The notes below the pieces were generated by a model. That model was not told the DNA's origin. It saw nothing but the letters and a program-made list of their open reading frames with translations, and ran no database searches. Positions 16,719 to 25,176 of a stretch of 64,000 nucleotides of DNA are shown one piece after another. Source of the stretch: Akkermansia muciniphila (lineage in GTDB: Bacteria > Verrucomicrobiota > Verrucomicrobiia > Verrucomicrobiales > Akkermansiaceae); the NCBI RefSeq assembly GCF_018709685.1, contig NZ_JABDHQ010000002.1, forward strand, positions 186,001 through 250,000, given 5' to 3'. Position 1 is the first letter of the stretch. Each line of letters opens with the position of its first letter. Made by a program: the position numbers and the translations under genes.

Positions 16719-18302
16719 CTATTGGGAGGCCCTGCCGGAAGAATCTATCCCCAGCCGCTTTTCAATCAGGTTCACGGACAATTCCGCGCACAAGCGCAAT
16801 TCATTATCCGTATCCCTGGTGAAGGCCTTGAGCGCGGAAAGGGAAGCTTCCGAACCGATTTCTCCCAAAATGCGGGCGGCGGAGCGCTTCAGCACAAAAT
16901 CATCGGACTCATTCATCAGGCGGATGATGTCCGCTTCCCCCGTGGGGCCTGCCGCCTTGCACTCCTCCTCCCACTTCTGCGGGTCCTTTTTCCACTCATC
17001 CAGAAGCAGCGCAAAGTTTTTCTTTTCCGGACCGTGCAGCAAAAACCTGACCAGGGAAGCCGGAATATCACAATCCGCCTTCTTCAGCTCCGTGGCTACA
17101 TAATAAACCACACGCTGGGCCTCCGCATCCTCCGGACGGCCCCACACCACCAGGGCGGAGGCCAGCGCGGTCACATACTCCGCATCACGGCCCCACGGCT
17201 CCCGGAGAAGCTCCACCAACTTGGCGGAAACTTCAGGGCGCATCCGGTCAGGCTCCACGGACGCCAGGCGCTTGGCCGCGGCAATGACGCGCCGGATATC
17301 CAGGCAGGACAATTCCTTCAAATTAGCCAGCACGAAATACTGGTGGCGTTCATCCTGCAATGCGGCGGAAGCGGGCCGGGCTTCAAACTTGTCCCGGTTC
17401 AGCACCACTTCCACAAAAAAGCGTTCCTTGTCCTGCAAGGTCACTTTCCCCATCTTGGAGGCCACATCCACAAACTCCTTGAACGTAATAGGAGTGGGGG
17501 TAATTACGAACAACCCGCCCCCCGTTCCCTTGCGGTCGTAAAAAATAGGTTCGTCCTCGGACTGGGTCATCCTCTTCAAATACGCCTTCACCATGTCCCG
17601 GTTGGCTCCGTTCACCCCGACCACCCACGCGCCCAGCACTCCCTGGTCTTCCTTGCGGTCAATGGCGGCAAACAACGGTTTCAGGTCCCCTTCCCCATAA
17701 TTCTGTACGGAAGCGGCCGGACCGGCCGCCTGTTCCCAGCCCATGCCGGTAAAGCCGGAAACATCTTCCTCCTCAGGCTGGGGAACATGTTCTCTGCCGG
17801 TACGCAGGGAGGGGTTCAGTTTCACCGGATAAGCGAAAGGCAGGGAAGCGATGCCCCCGGCGACCAGAAAGCCCAGCAGGATGAAAACAATCTTGTGCCT
17901 CCGCCCGGCACATGCCATCAGCCCCCCGGCCAGACAGGCGAAAAACAGGGCGAACGCCTTCTGCTGGGGCTGCTGCAGCATGGAAAGGAATGAGGTTCCG
18001 TCCATCTCGGAAGACGCATTGTAAAAAAGCCAGAGACAGCCGGCGGCAATGACCAGGGACGCGCAAAGGCACATCAACTGAATCAGCCCCGTCTCCATCA
18101 ACGCGCTCTGAATAACTTCCCGCCGGTCCTTGGGGGTACTGACGGAAATGGCCTTCTTCGCCTTGGCGAAAGGTTTTTTGGGGATCAGCTTTTCCCTGTC
18201 GCAGAGAAACTCATGGCCGCATTTGCTACAATTCACCATCGAACCCTCCGCGGAGGAAGGAACATTGATATGTCGTTTGCACTGTGGACAATTCAGATTC
18301 AC
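16719..18302 (-). CDS. Zinc-ribbon membrane protein with C-terminal HEAT-like repeats
   Basis: The protein (527 residues from the chosen start) begins with a zinc ribbon made by two CxxC pairs (CPQC and CSKC, residues 5-8 and 25-28), then has three hydrophobic segments (about 70-150) and a long soluble part whose end (about 440-520) reads like HEAT repeats (SAARILGEIGSEASLSALKAF). The role is unknown; it may be a membrane scaffold. The GTG at 18302 is preferred over the open frame back to 18530, because the zinc ribbon starts there, the upstream frame is AT-rich, and a TTGCAA-16-CATATT promoter ends eight bases before it. Confidence 0.7.
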   Translation of the reverse strand: MNLNCPQCKRHINVPSSAEGSMVNCSKCGHEFLCDREKLIPKKPFAKAKKAISVSTPKDRREVIQSALMETGLIQLMCLCASLVIAAGCLWLFYNASSEMDGTSFLSMLQQPQQKAFALFFACLAGGLMACAGRRHKIVFILLGFLVAGGIASLPFAYPVKLNPSLRTGREHVPQPEEEDVSGFTGMGWEQAAGPAASVQNYGEGDLKPLFAAIDRKEDQGVLGAWVVGVNGANRDMVKAYLKRMTQSEDEPIFYDRKGTGGGLFVITPTPITFKEFVDVASKMGKVTLQDKERFFVEVVLNRDKFEARPASAALQDERHQYFVLANLKELSCLDIRRVIAAAKRLASVEPDRMRPEVSAKLVELLREPWGRDAEYVTALASALVVWGRPEDAEAQRVVYYVATELKKADCDIPASLVRFLLHGPEKKNFALLLDEWKKDPQKWEEECKAAGPTGEADIIRLMNESDDFVLKRSAARILGEIGSEASLSALKAFTRDTDNELRLCAELSVNLIEKRLGIDSSGRASQ

Positions 18303-18310
18303 GTGAGCCA

Positions 18311-18338
18311 AATATGCACGTTTTTGATTCTTTTGCAA
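18311..18338 (-). promoter_or_regulatory. Promoter fixing the GTG start of the zinc-ribbon gene
   Basis: On the minus strand TTGCAA, a 16-base spacer and CATATT are followed by eight bases and the GTG at 18302. The RNA would begin almost at the GTG. Confidence 0.5.
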
Positions 18339-18726
18339 TACCTCTCTTCCAAACTTTCCTTTTGCCGGATATTCTGCATAAATTTTCAAGGTTGCTCCAT
18401 TAAACTCCCTTTCAACAGCTTTCTTCCTCCGCAGGGTTTCCGCCGTTTGCATTCTCCACTTTAAATTTCCTCCATGCCGCTTAAAAACAATATTTTCCAT
18501 GCGAGCAAACCGGTCCGCCGCATTCTGCAAACACCCCGCGGAACGGGCTTGCGCCTTTTCCTAGCGAAAGACTGGGGATTTTTTATCCATCTTCATGAAA
18601 AATGCACATTCCCAAATATACCTGCATGGAAATTATTTAAATTTTATGACCGGAACCCTCCGGCAAAAGATAAAAAACACTTCTTATCCGCCCCGTTCCG
18701 CCTCATGTCATTCCGAGTGAACACAC

Positions 18727-18755
18727 TTGCAGAAGATGGATTTTGGTAGTAGAAT
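18727..18755 (+). promoter_or_regulatory. Promoter of glnS, probably leaderless
   Basis: TTGCAG (18727-18732), a 17-base spacer and TAGAAT (18750-18755) are followed by TTTCGCC and the ATG at 18763. Initiation seven bases past the -10 box falls on or next to the ATG. Confidence 0.6.
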
Positions 18756-18762
18756 TTTCGCC

Positions 18763-20442
18763 ATGTCATTGCAGCCTGCCGAACGCCGAGATTTCATCCG
18801 CGATATGATTTCTGATGACCTTGCCTCCGGCAAGCATCAGGCACCGGTAACCCGCTTCCCCCCGGAACCCAATGGTTACCTCCATATCGGACATGCCAAA
18901 TCCATCTGCCTCAACTTCGGCATCGCCCAGGAATTCCCGGGCGCGCGCTGCCACCTGCGCTTTGACGACACCAACCCCAGCAAGGAAGACCAGGAATATG
19001 TGGACAGCATCCAGGAAGACATCCGCTGGCTGGGCTTTGACTGGGGGAAGAACCTCTTCTTTGCCAGCAACATGTTCGGCTTCTTCCATGAATGCGCCGT
19101 GGCCCTCATCAACAAGGGACTGGCCTACGTGGATGAACAGACGGTAGAGGAAATACGCGCCCAGCGCGGCAACGTGAACGTGCCCGGCGTGGAATCCCCC
19201 TACCGCAACCGTTCCGTAGAGGAAAACCTGGAACGCTTCCAGGCCATGAAAAACGGGGAAATTCCGGAAGGAAAGGCCATTCTGCGCGCTAAAATAGACA
19301 TGGCCTCCAGCAACATGAACATGCGCGACCCCGTGCTGTACCGCATCATGTTTGCGGAACACCACAACACGGGCAACACCTGGTGCATCTACCCCATGTA
19401 CGACTTTGCGCACCCGCTGGAAGACGCCTACGAGCACATCACGCACTCCCTCTGCACGCTGGAATTTGAAAACCACCGCCCCCTGTACGACTGGGTGATT
19501 GAAAACTGCCCCGTGCCGGCGCGTCCGCGCCAGACGGAATTCGCCCGGCTCAACCTCACCTACACCGTGATGAGCAAGCGCAAGCTGCTCCAGCTGGTGC
19601 AGGAAGGCCACGTCACCGGCTGGGACGATCCCCGGATGCCCACCGTCTCCGGCATGCGCCGCCGGGGCTACACGCCCGCCGCCATCCGGAACTTCTGCCA
19701 GACCATAGGCATCACCAAATTCAACGGCTTCACGGATGTGGCCCTGCTGGAATACAGCGTCAGGGAAGACCTGAACGCCAACGCGCCGCGCCGCATGGCC
19801 GTCCTCAACCCCCTCAAGGTCACCATCACCACCCTGCCGGAAGACGCGGAGGAAATGGCGGAAGTGCTGAACAACCCGGAAAAACCGGAAGAAGGCAGCC
19901 GCCAGATTCCCCTCACCCGGGAAGTCTGGATTGAACGGGACGACTTCATGCTGGACCCGCCCAAAAAATACTTCCGCCTGGCCCCGGGCCGCACGGTGCG
20001 CCTCCGCGGCGGCTACTGCATTACCTGCACGGACTACAGGCAGGATGCGGACGGCAACATCACGGAAATCCTCTGCGAGCACATCCCCGGCACCATCGGC
20101 TCCAACCCTCCGGAAGGAATCCAGTGCCGGGCGGCCATCCACTGGGTAAGCACCAGAGACGCCGTGGACGGTGAAATCCGCATCTATGACCGCCTCTTCA
20201 CGGAGGAAAACCCGGATGCGGCGGAAGAAGGCTTCCTCTCCGTGATGAATCCCGGCTCCCTGACCGTCATCACAAACGCCAAGCTGGAACCCTCCCTGGG
20301 CGCTGCGGAGCCGGAATTCCGCTGCCAGTTTGAACGCCTCGGCTACTTTGTGGCGGACCGCAGGGACCACGTGCCCGGCCAGCGCCCCGTCTTCAACCGC
20401 ACGGTGGCTCTCAAGGACTCCTGGGCCAAAAAGCAAAAATAA
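18763..20442 (+). CDS. glnS: Glutaminyl-tRNA synthetase
   Basis: GlnRS charges tRNA-Gln directly with glutamine. The 559-residue class I enzyme has RFPPEPNGYLHIGHAKSI (HIGH motif), DDTNPSKEDQEYV, and VMSKRKLLQLV (the KMSKS equivalent), followed by the two C-terminal anticodon-binding beta barrels. It closely resembles the gammaproteobacterial/eukaryotic type, as I recall the E. coli protein. Its presence suggests the cell need not rely on GatCAB for Gln-tRNA. The ATG at 18763 (MSLQPAERRDFIRDM) fits the family start. The next gene, ribBA, begins 20 bases later, so glnS probably heads a long transcription unit. Confidence 0.96.
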   Translation: MSLQPAERRDFIRDMISDDLASGKHQAPVTRFPPEPNGYLHIGHAKSICLNFGIAQEFPGARCHLRFDDTNPSKEDQEYVDSIQEDIRWLGFDWGKNLFFASNMFGFFHECAVALINKGLAYVDEQTVEEIRAQRGNVNVPGVESPYRNRSVEENLERFQAMKNGEIPEGKAILRAKIDMASSNMNMRDPVLYRIMFAEHHNTGNTWCIYPMYDFAHPLEDAYEHITHSLCTLEFENHRPLYDWVIENCPVPARPRQTEFARLNLTYTVMSKRKLLQLVQEGHVTGWDDPRMPTVSGMRRRGYTPAAIRNFCQTIGITKFNGFTDVALLEYSVREDLNANAPRRMAVLNPLKVTITTLPEDAEEMAEVLNNPEKPEEGSRQIPLTREVWIERDDFMLDPPKKYFRLAPGRTVRLRGGYCITCTDYRQDADGNITEILCEHIPGTIGSNPPEGIQCRAAIHWVSTRDAVDGEIRIYDRLFTEENPDAAEEGFLSVMNPGSLTVITNAKLEPSLGAAEPEFRCQFERLGYFVADRRDHVPGQRPVFNRTVALKDSWAKKQK

Positions 20443-20462
20443 CCTCCTTTCTATTCCCTCAT

Positions 20463-21665
20463 ATGGACAATCAACTTCAATTCTGCACTGTTGACGAAGC
20501 CGTGGAAGAAATCCGGCAGGGACGGATGATCATCGTCACGGACGATCCCGGCCGTGAAAACGAAGCGGACCTCATCATTGCCGCCGAGTTCGCCACTCCG
20601 GAAGCCATCAACTTCATGGTCACCCACGCCAGGGGCCTTGTCTGCGCCCCGCTTTCCCCGGAACGCGCGGACGCTCTCCAGCTCCCGCTCATGACCTCCG
20701 TCAACCGGGAAAACATGTCCACGGCCTTCACCGTCTCCGTAGACGCGGCCCATGACATCACCACGGGCATCAGCGCCGCGGAACGCTCCCTGACCATCCG
20801 CACGCTGGCAGACCCCAGGGCCACCGTCAACGACTTCGTGCAGCCCGGCCACACCTTCCCGCTGCGCGCCGTTCCCGGCGGGGTGCTGCGCCGCGCCGGC
20901 CACACGGAAGCCACCATTGACCTTGTGCGCATGGCGGGCCTCCAGCCTGCCGGCGTGTGCTGTGAAATCATGAAGGAAGACGGCACCATGGCCCGGACGG
21001 GGGACCTGGGCGGCTTCCAGAAAAAACATGGCCTGAAAGCCTGCACCGTAGCCCAGCTCATTGAATACCGCCGGGCCAAGGAAAAGCAGATACGCCTGGT
21101 GGAAACCGTCAAAATGCCTACGGACTACGGAGAATTCACCTGCCATCTTTACGAATCCCATCTGGACGGAGCCCTTCACCTGGCCCTGGTGCACGGGGAA
21201 ATCTCCCCGGACAAGCCCACGCTGGTGCGCGTGCACAGCGAATGCCTTACCGGGGACGTCTTCGGCTCCCGCCGCTGCGACTGCGGCAGCCAGCTCCATA
21301 CCGCCATGCGCCGCATTGCGCAGGAAGGCGGCGTGCTGCTCTACCTCCGGCAGGAGGGCCGCGGCATCGGCCTGGCGGCAAAACTCCATGCCTACAAACT
21401 CCAGGAACAGGGGCTGGACACCGTGGAGGCCAACCTCAAGCTCGGCTATCCGGACGACCTGCGCGACTACGGCATCGGCGCCCAGATCCTGCATGACCTG
21501 GGGGCGGACCAGCTCCGCCTGCTGACCAACAACCCCCGGAAAATTGTGGGCCTGGAAGGCTTCGGCATTAAAATAACGGAACAGGTCCCCCTCATTATCC
21601 CTCCCAACGAGCAAAACAGCAAATACCTGGCTACCAAAAAATGCAAGCTGGGCCATATTCTGTAA
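20463..21665 (+). CDS. ribBA: Bifunctional 3,4-dihydroxy-2-butanone-4-phosphate synthase / GTP cyclohydrolase II
   Basis: RibBA supplies both precursors of riboflavin: the four-carbon unit from ribulose 5-phosphate (N-terminal half, about 1-200) and the pyrimidine from GTP (C-terminal half, about 205-400). The first half has DDPGRENEADLI and a GHTFPLRAVPGGVLRRAGHTEA region. The second has the zinc-binding CLTGDVFGSRRCDCGSQL and LRQEGRGIGLAAKL. Its 400 residues are normal for the fused form. ribH follows after 22 bases. No FMN riboswitch is visible upstream, where only the glnS end is present. Confidence 0.96.
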   Translation: MDNQLQFCTVDEAVEEIRQGRMIIVTDDPGRENEADLIIAAEFATPEAINFMVTHARGLVCAPLSPERADALQLPLMTSVNRENMSTAFTVSVDAAHDITTGISAAERSLTIRTLADPRATVNDFVQPGHTFPLRAVPGGVLRRAGHTEATIDLVRMAGLQPAGVCCEIMKEDGTMARTGDLGGFQKKHGLKACTVAQLIEYRRAKEKQIRLVETVKMPTDYGEFTCHLYESHLDGALHLALVHGEISPDKPTLVRVHSECLTGDVFGSRRCDCGSQLHTAMRRIAQEGGVLLYLRQEGRGIGLAAKLHAYKLQEQGLDTVEANLKLGYPDDLRDYGIGAQILHDLGADQLRLLTNNPRKIVGLEGFGIKITEQVPLIIPPNEQNSKYLATKKCKLGHIL

Positions 21666-21687
21666 CCTTATCCCCGCCCATCCCTTC

Positions 21688-22176
21688 ATGTCCACGGAAC
21701 TTCCTCCCCGCCAGCGTCCCACAGGCACGCGCGCCAAAATCTGCATCGTCGCTTCGGAATACAATGAGCAATACACCCAGGCCCTGGTAAACAACTGCTC
21801 GGAAGAGCTGGAAGCCGTGCTCCCGGCCGTGCGGCTGGAAATCATCCGCGTTCCGGGCGCCTTTGAAATCCCGGTGACCATCAAATCCGTCCTCTCCCGC
21901 TCTCCGGAAAAACGCCCTGACGCCGTCGTGGCCCTGGGGGTCATCCTGCGCGGCAGCACGGACCATGCGGACCTCATCGGCTCCACCATCACCCAGGCCC
22001 TCATGCAGGTGGCACTGGAATTTACCACCCCCGTCATTCATGAAGTCCTGCTCCTGAATGATGAAAAGCAGGCCTTTGCCCGCTGCATCGCCTCCCAGCT
22101 TAACCGCGGGCGGGAAGCGGCGCGCACCGCGGCCCGCATGGCGGAACTCTTCCTCAACTCCCTCTCCCGTCAATAA
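21688..22176 (+). CDS. ribH: 6,7-dimethyl-8-ribityllumazine synthase
   Basis: Lumazine synthase condenses the two products of the RibBA branch pathways to make the riboflavin precursor. The 162-residue protein has the family pattern: VASEYNEQYTQALVNN, then VPGAFEIPV, VALGVILRGSTDHADLI, and a C-terminal QAFARC segment. A short N-terminal extension (about 12 residues, PPRQRPTGTR) precedes the fold. It lies between ribBA and nusB, a common arrangement (ribH-nusB). Its start has no recognisable Shine-Dalgarno sequence; the upstream bases are C-rich. Confidence 0.95.
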   Translation: MSTELPPRQRPTGTRAKICIVASEYNEQYTQALVNNCSEELEAVLPAVRLEIIRVPGAFEIPVTIKSVLSRSPEKRPDAVVALGVILRGSTDHADLIGSTITQALMQVALEFTTPVIHEVLLLNDEKQAFARCIASQLNRGREAARTAARMAELFLNSLSRQ

Positions 22177-22208
22177 GGCCCGTTCTCTCCATTCTCTTCT
22201 CTACCGCC

Positions 22209-23102
22209 ATGCTCTCACGCAACCAAATCAGACAAGCAGCCATCCAATACCTCTATGCCGCCTCCCAGGCTCCGGAAACGGAGCAGGAACAGGACGAGGG
22301 CATCTGGGACATCCTGATGGAACCCTTCCGGGGGGACTACTGCAAACTCAAGGCCAAGGCCGTCTCCGGCCACCTCACCCGGGACTATCCGGACAAACTG
22401 CGCCTCTTCGTCACCCGTGCCCGGGAAACGGCAGACAAGCTCCAGCATGACCCCCTCACCCTGCCCGTGCGCGACCAGCTCCAGGACCTTCTGGTCAAGG
22501 AAGGGGAATTCAACGCCTCCCTGCTCCAGTTGAAAAAGGCCCTGCATGAAGACCCCTCCAACGACAGGGGCACGCTTTCCGCCGCCTGTGACGCCGCCCA
22601 GGAACTTAACACCACCCTCATGCAGATGCGCCGCCGCCTGCTGGACGCCCTCAAGGACTTCCCGGCTTACGGCAGTGTCTGGGGGGCCCTCATTTCCTCC
22701 TGCAACAAGCTCCAGGAAATCAACGACCGCATCAACTGCCTCATCCACCCGGACGGCCGCCCCTCCCTGGCGGAAATGAAAAAAGTGGTGGAAGCCGGAC
22801 AGGATGCGGACGGGCTCTACCGCGAAGCCAAAACCCTGGGAGAGGAAATCCTGCGCCGCCGGGACGAACTGGACGCCGCCATCAACGCCACGCTGGAAAA
22901 CTACACCCCGGAACGCGTCAGCGCCATTGACCGCGCCATCCTGCGGCTGGGAGCCTACGAACTCCTGCACCGCAAGGACCTTCCGGCGCCCATCGTCATC
23001 TCGGAAGCCATCCGGCTGGCGGAACGCTTCTCCTCCGCGGAATCCCCCCGCTTCATCAACGGCGTGCTGGCCGGCATCTCAAAAACGGAACGCCCGGCGT
23101 AA
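22209..23102 (+). CDS. nusB: Transcription antitermination factor NusB with a long internal extension
   Basis: NusB, with S10 (NusE), binds boxA RNA and supports antitermination on rRNA operons. The N terminus (RNQIRQAAIQYLYA) and C-terminal half (ERVSAIDRAILRLGAYELLHR, then ISEAIRLAERF and FINGVLAGI) are classic NusB. Typical NusB is about 130-170 residues; this protein has 297. About 120-130 residues of charged helical sequence are inserted after the first helix (about 25-160), with LLQLKKALHEDPSNDRGTL in the middle. It is followed 16 bases later by ftsY. The ribH-nusB-ftsY order supports the call. Confidence 0.9.
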   Translation: MLSRNQIRQAAIQYLYAASQAPETEQEQDEGIWDILMEPFRGDYCKLKAKAVSGHLTRDYPDKLRLFVTRARETADKLQHDPLTLPVRDQLQDLLVKEGEFNASLLQLKKALHEDPSNDRGTLSAACDAAQELNTTLMQMRRRLLDALKDFPAYGSVWGALISSCNKLQEINDRINCLIHPDGRPSLAEMKKVVEAGQDADGLYREAKTLGEEILRRRDELDAAINATLENYTPERVSAIDRAILRLGAYELLHRKDLPAPIVISEAIRLAERFSSAESPRFINGVLAGISKTERPA

Positions 23103-23117
23103 CCCCACCCCTGCATC

Positions 23118-23966
23118 ATGGCTGGATTCTTCAAAAAACTCTTCACCAAATTCTCCCGCGGCGCCAAGATAGACTGGGACGAACTGGAAGCGGACCTGGT
23201 CACAGCGGACATCGGCATCAGGCGCGCCATGACCATTGCGGACCAACTGAGGGAAAGCAAGGGCCTGGATGCGGAAAACCTGGTGGAAGCCACCCGTGAA
23301 GTTCTCCGCCAGGCCTTTCCGGCCGCCGCTCCGTCCCTGCCCTCCCCTCCGGAAGGAAGGCCGCTGGTCATCCTGGTAGTGGGCGTCAACGGAACGGGAA
23401 AAACCACCTCCGCCGCCAAACTGGCCCACCTGCTCCAAAAACAGGGTTCCCGCGTCCTCCTGGCCGCGGCGGACACCTTCCGCGCCGCCGCCGTGGAACA
23501 GCTCCAGAGCTGGGCGGACAAGCTGGGTATTCCCATCTACAAGGGAGCCCACAACCAGGACCCGGCCTCCGTGTGCTATGAAGCCCACACGCAGGCCCTC
23601 CGTGAAGGATTCCAATACCTCATCTGCGACACGGCGGGGCGTCTCCACACGCGCCACAACCTCATGGAGGAACTCTCCAAAATCCGCCGTACCCTTGCCA
23701 AGCAGGATGCGTCCGCGCCCCACCGCACCCTGCTGGTGGTGGATGCCACCACGGGCGCGAACGCCCTGGCCCAGGCCAGGGAATTCCATAAGGCCACCCC
23801 TCTGGACTCCGTCATCATCACCAAGATGGACGGCTCCGGAAAAGGCGGCGTGGCCGTAGCCATCATGGATGAAATGCGCATCTCCCCGGCCTTCCTGGGG
23901 ACGGGCGAAGGCGCAGAAGATTTTGAACCCTTCAACCGGGACCGCTACGTAGACTCCCTGCTGTAA
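23118..23966 (+). CDS. ftsY: Signal recognition particle receptor FtsY, NG-domain form
   Basis: FtsY is the membrane-associated GTPase that receives SRP-ribosome complexes for insertion of membrane proteins. The 282-residue protein consists of the NG domain only: an N domain (about 1-75) and a GTPase domain with GVNGTGKTTSAAKLA (G1), DTFRAAAVEQL, DTAGR (G3), and TKMDGSGKGG (G4). The long acidic A domain of the E. coli protein is absent; MAGFFKKLFTKFSRG at the start may be the amphipathic membrane-targeting helix. Length is normal for short-type FtsY. It lies between nusB and rlmN in the same unit. Confidence 0.96.
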   Translation: MAGFFKKLFTKFSRGAKIDWDELEADLVTADIGIRRAMTIADQLRESKGLDAENLVEATREVLRQAFPAAAPSLPSPPEGRPLVILVVGVNGTGKTTSAAKLAHLLQKQGSRVLLAAADTFRAAAVEQLQSWADKLGIPIYKGAHNQDPASVCYEAHTQALREGFQYLICDTAGRLHTRHNLMEELSKIRRTLAKQDASAPHRTLLVVDATTGANALAQAREFHKATPLDSVIITKMDGSGKGGVAVAIMDEMRISPAFLGTGEGAEDFEPFNRDRYVDSLL

Positions 23967-23982
23967 CGGGCCCTCCGCTCCC

Positions 23983-25071
23983 ATGCCCCCGCTCCCCCTC
24001 ATTACCGCCCAGACGGAGGAAAAGCTGCTCGCGTTCCTGACGGAACACGGCCATACCAAATTCCGCGTCCAGCAGGTCATGGACTGGGTCTGGCGCAAGC
24101 GCGTCACCTCCTTTGACGCCATGACCAACCTTTCCCCGGGACTCAGAACCCTGCTGGCGGAAAACTTCCGCTTCCACTCTCCTGAAATCGTGGAAATCCA
24201 CGGTTCCGCGGACACCACGCGGAAATTCCTCACCAGAATGGAAGACGGCAGCCTGGTGGAATCCGTCATTATCCCCGCCGCCGCTGCGGAAGACGGGGAG
24301 CAATCGGACCGCATCACCCTGTGCGTCTCCTCCCAGGTAGGCTGCGCCTTCGGCTGCAAATTCTGCGCCTCCGGCCTGCTGGGGCTTAAACGCAACCTCA
24401 CTACGGGAGAAATCATCGGCCAGATCCTCTCTGCGGAAACCATCGCCGGGAAACGGGTCAACAACCTCGTCTTCATGGGCATGGGGGAACCGCTCTCCAA
24501 CTTTGACAACCTGGAGGACGCCCTGGAAATCATCACCTCCCACCGGGGGCTGGAAATAGGAGCGCGCCACATCACCATCTCCACCTCCGGATTCGTTCCC
24601 GGACTGAAAAAACTGGCTGCCTATCCCCGGCAAATCCGCCTGGCCGTCTCCCTGCACGGAGCCACGGACGAGGTAAGGGACCAGATCATGCCGGTCAACA
24701 AAAAATGGCCCCTCTCCCAGCTCATTCCCGCGCTGGAGGAATGGGGGCGGGACAGGAACCAGATGCCCACGCTGGAATACATCCTCATCAAGGACGTGAA
24801 CGACTCCCTGAAGGATGCGTCCCAACTTGTCCGCATCGCCAAAAAGCTGCATGCCAAGGTGAACCTCATCCCGTACAACACCGTGGAGGGGCTTCCCTGG
24901 GAACGCCCCTCGGAAGGCCGCTGCCGCGCCTTCCGGGACGCCGTCCACAAAGCGCGCATCCCCGTCACCATGCGGTATGAAAAAGGCCATGACATCAACG
25001 CCGCCTGCGGCCAGTTGAGACTGAGGAAGGAAAAGGAAAATAACGAAGGCTCCCCCGGCTGCCGCGCCTGA
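23983..25071 (+). CDS. rlmN: 23S rRNA (adenine2503-C2)-methyltransferase RlmN
   Basis: RlmN is a radical-SAM enzyme that methylates A2503 of 23S rRNA and, in many bacteria, A37 of some tRNAs. The 362-residue protein has the iron-sulfur motif CAFGCKFCASG, the MGMGEPLSN segment, and the cysteine near the C terminus (INAACGQL) that takes part in methyl transfer. The start MPPLPLITAQTEEKL has no clear Shine-Dalgarno sequence. It begins 16 bases after ftsY and ends the riboflavin/nusB/ftsY unit. A weak hairpin at 25097-25118 follows, before dnaB. Confidence 0.95.
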   Translation: MPPLPLITAQTEEKLLAFLTEHGHTKFRVQQVMDWVWRKRVTSFDAMTNLSPGLRTLLAENFRFHSPEIVEIHGSADTTRKFLTRMEDGSLVESVIIPAAAAEDGEQSDRITLCVSSQVGCAFGCKFCASGLLGLKRNLTTGEIIGQILSAETIAGKRVNNLVFMGMGEPLSNFDNLEDALEIITSHRGLEIGARHITISTSGFVPGLKKLAAYPRQIRLAVSLHGATDEVRDQIMPVNKKWPLSQLIPALEEWGRDRNQMPTLEYILIKDVNDSLKDASQLVRIAKKLHAKVNLIPYNTVEGLPWERPSEGRCRAFRDAVHKARIPVTMRYEKGHDINAACGQLRLRKEKENNEGSPGCRA

Positions 25072-25176
25072 ACCTTTCTCCGAATTTCCTGAACTGCGGG
25101 CAGTATTTATTTTGCCCGGAGTCTCCGGTTATGCTATTCCTTTCCCGCCGGATGCCACCCATCCCGCCGCCGCATC

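Larger units (their letters stand above)
18303..18762. other. AT-rich divergent promoter region between the zinc-ribbon gene and glnS
   Basis: The 460 bases are clearly more AT-rich than the flanking genes and contain promoters at both ends (18311-18338 on the minus strand, 18727-18755 on the plus strand). I see no convincing ORF, RNA gene or repeat in the middle. Confidence 0.5.

Noticed and set aside
20443-20462. FMN riboswitch before ribBA
   Set aside because: Only 20 bases separate glnS and ribBA, so there is no room for the aptamer.
25097-25118. Hairpin between rlmN and dnaB as terminator
   Set aside because: Only six base pairs, a 10-base loop and no T-run.
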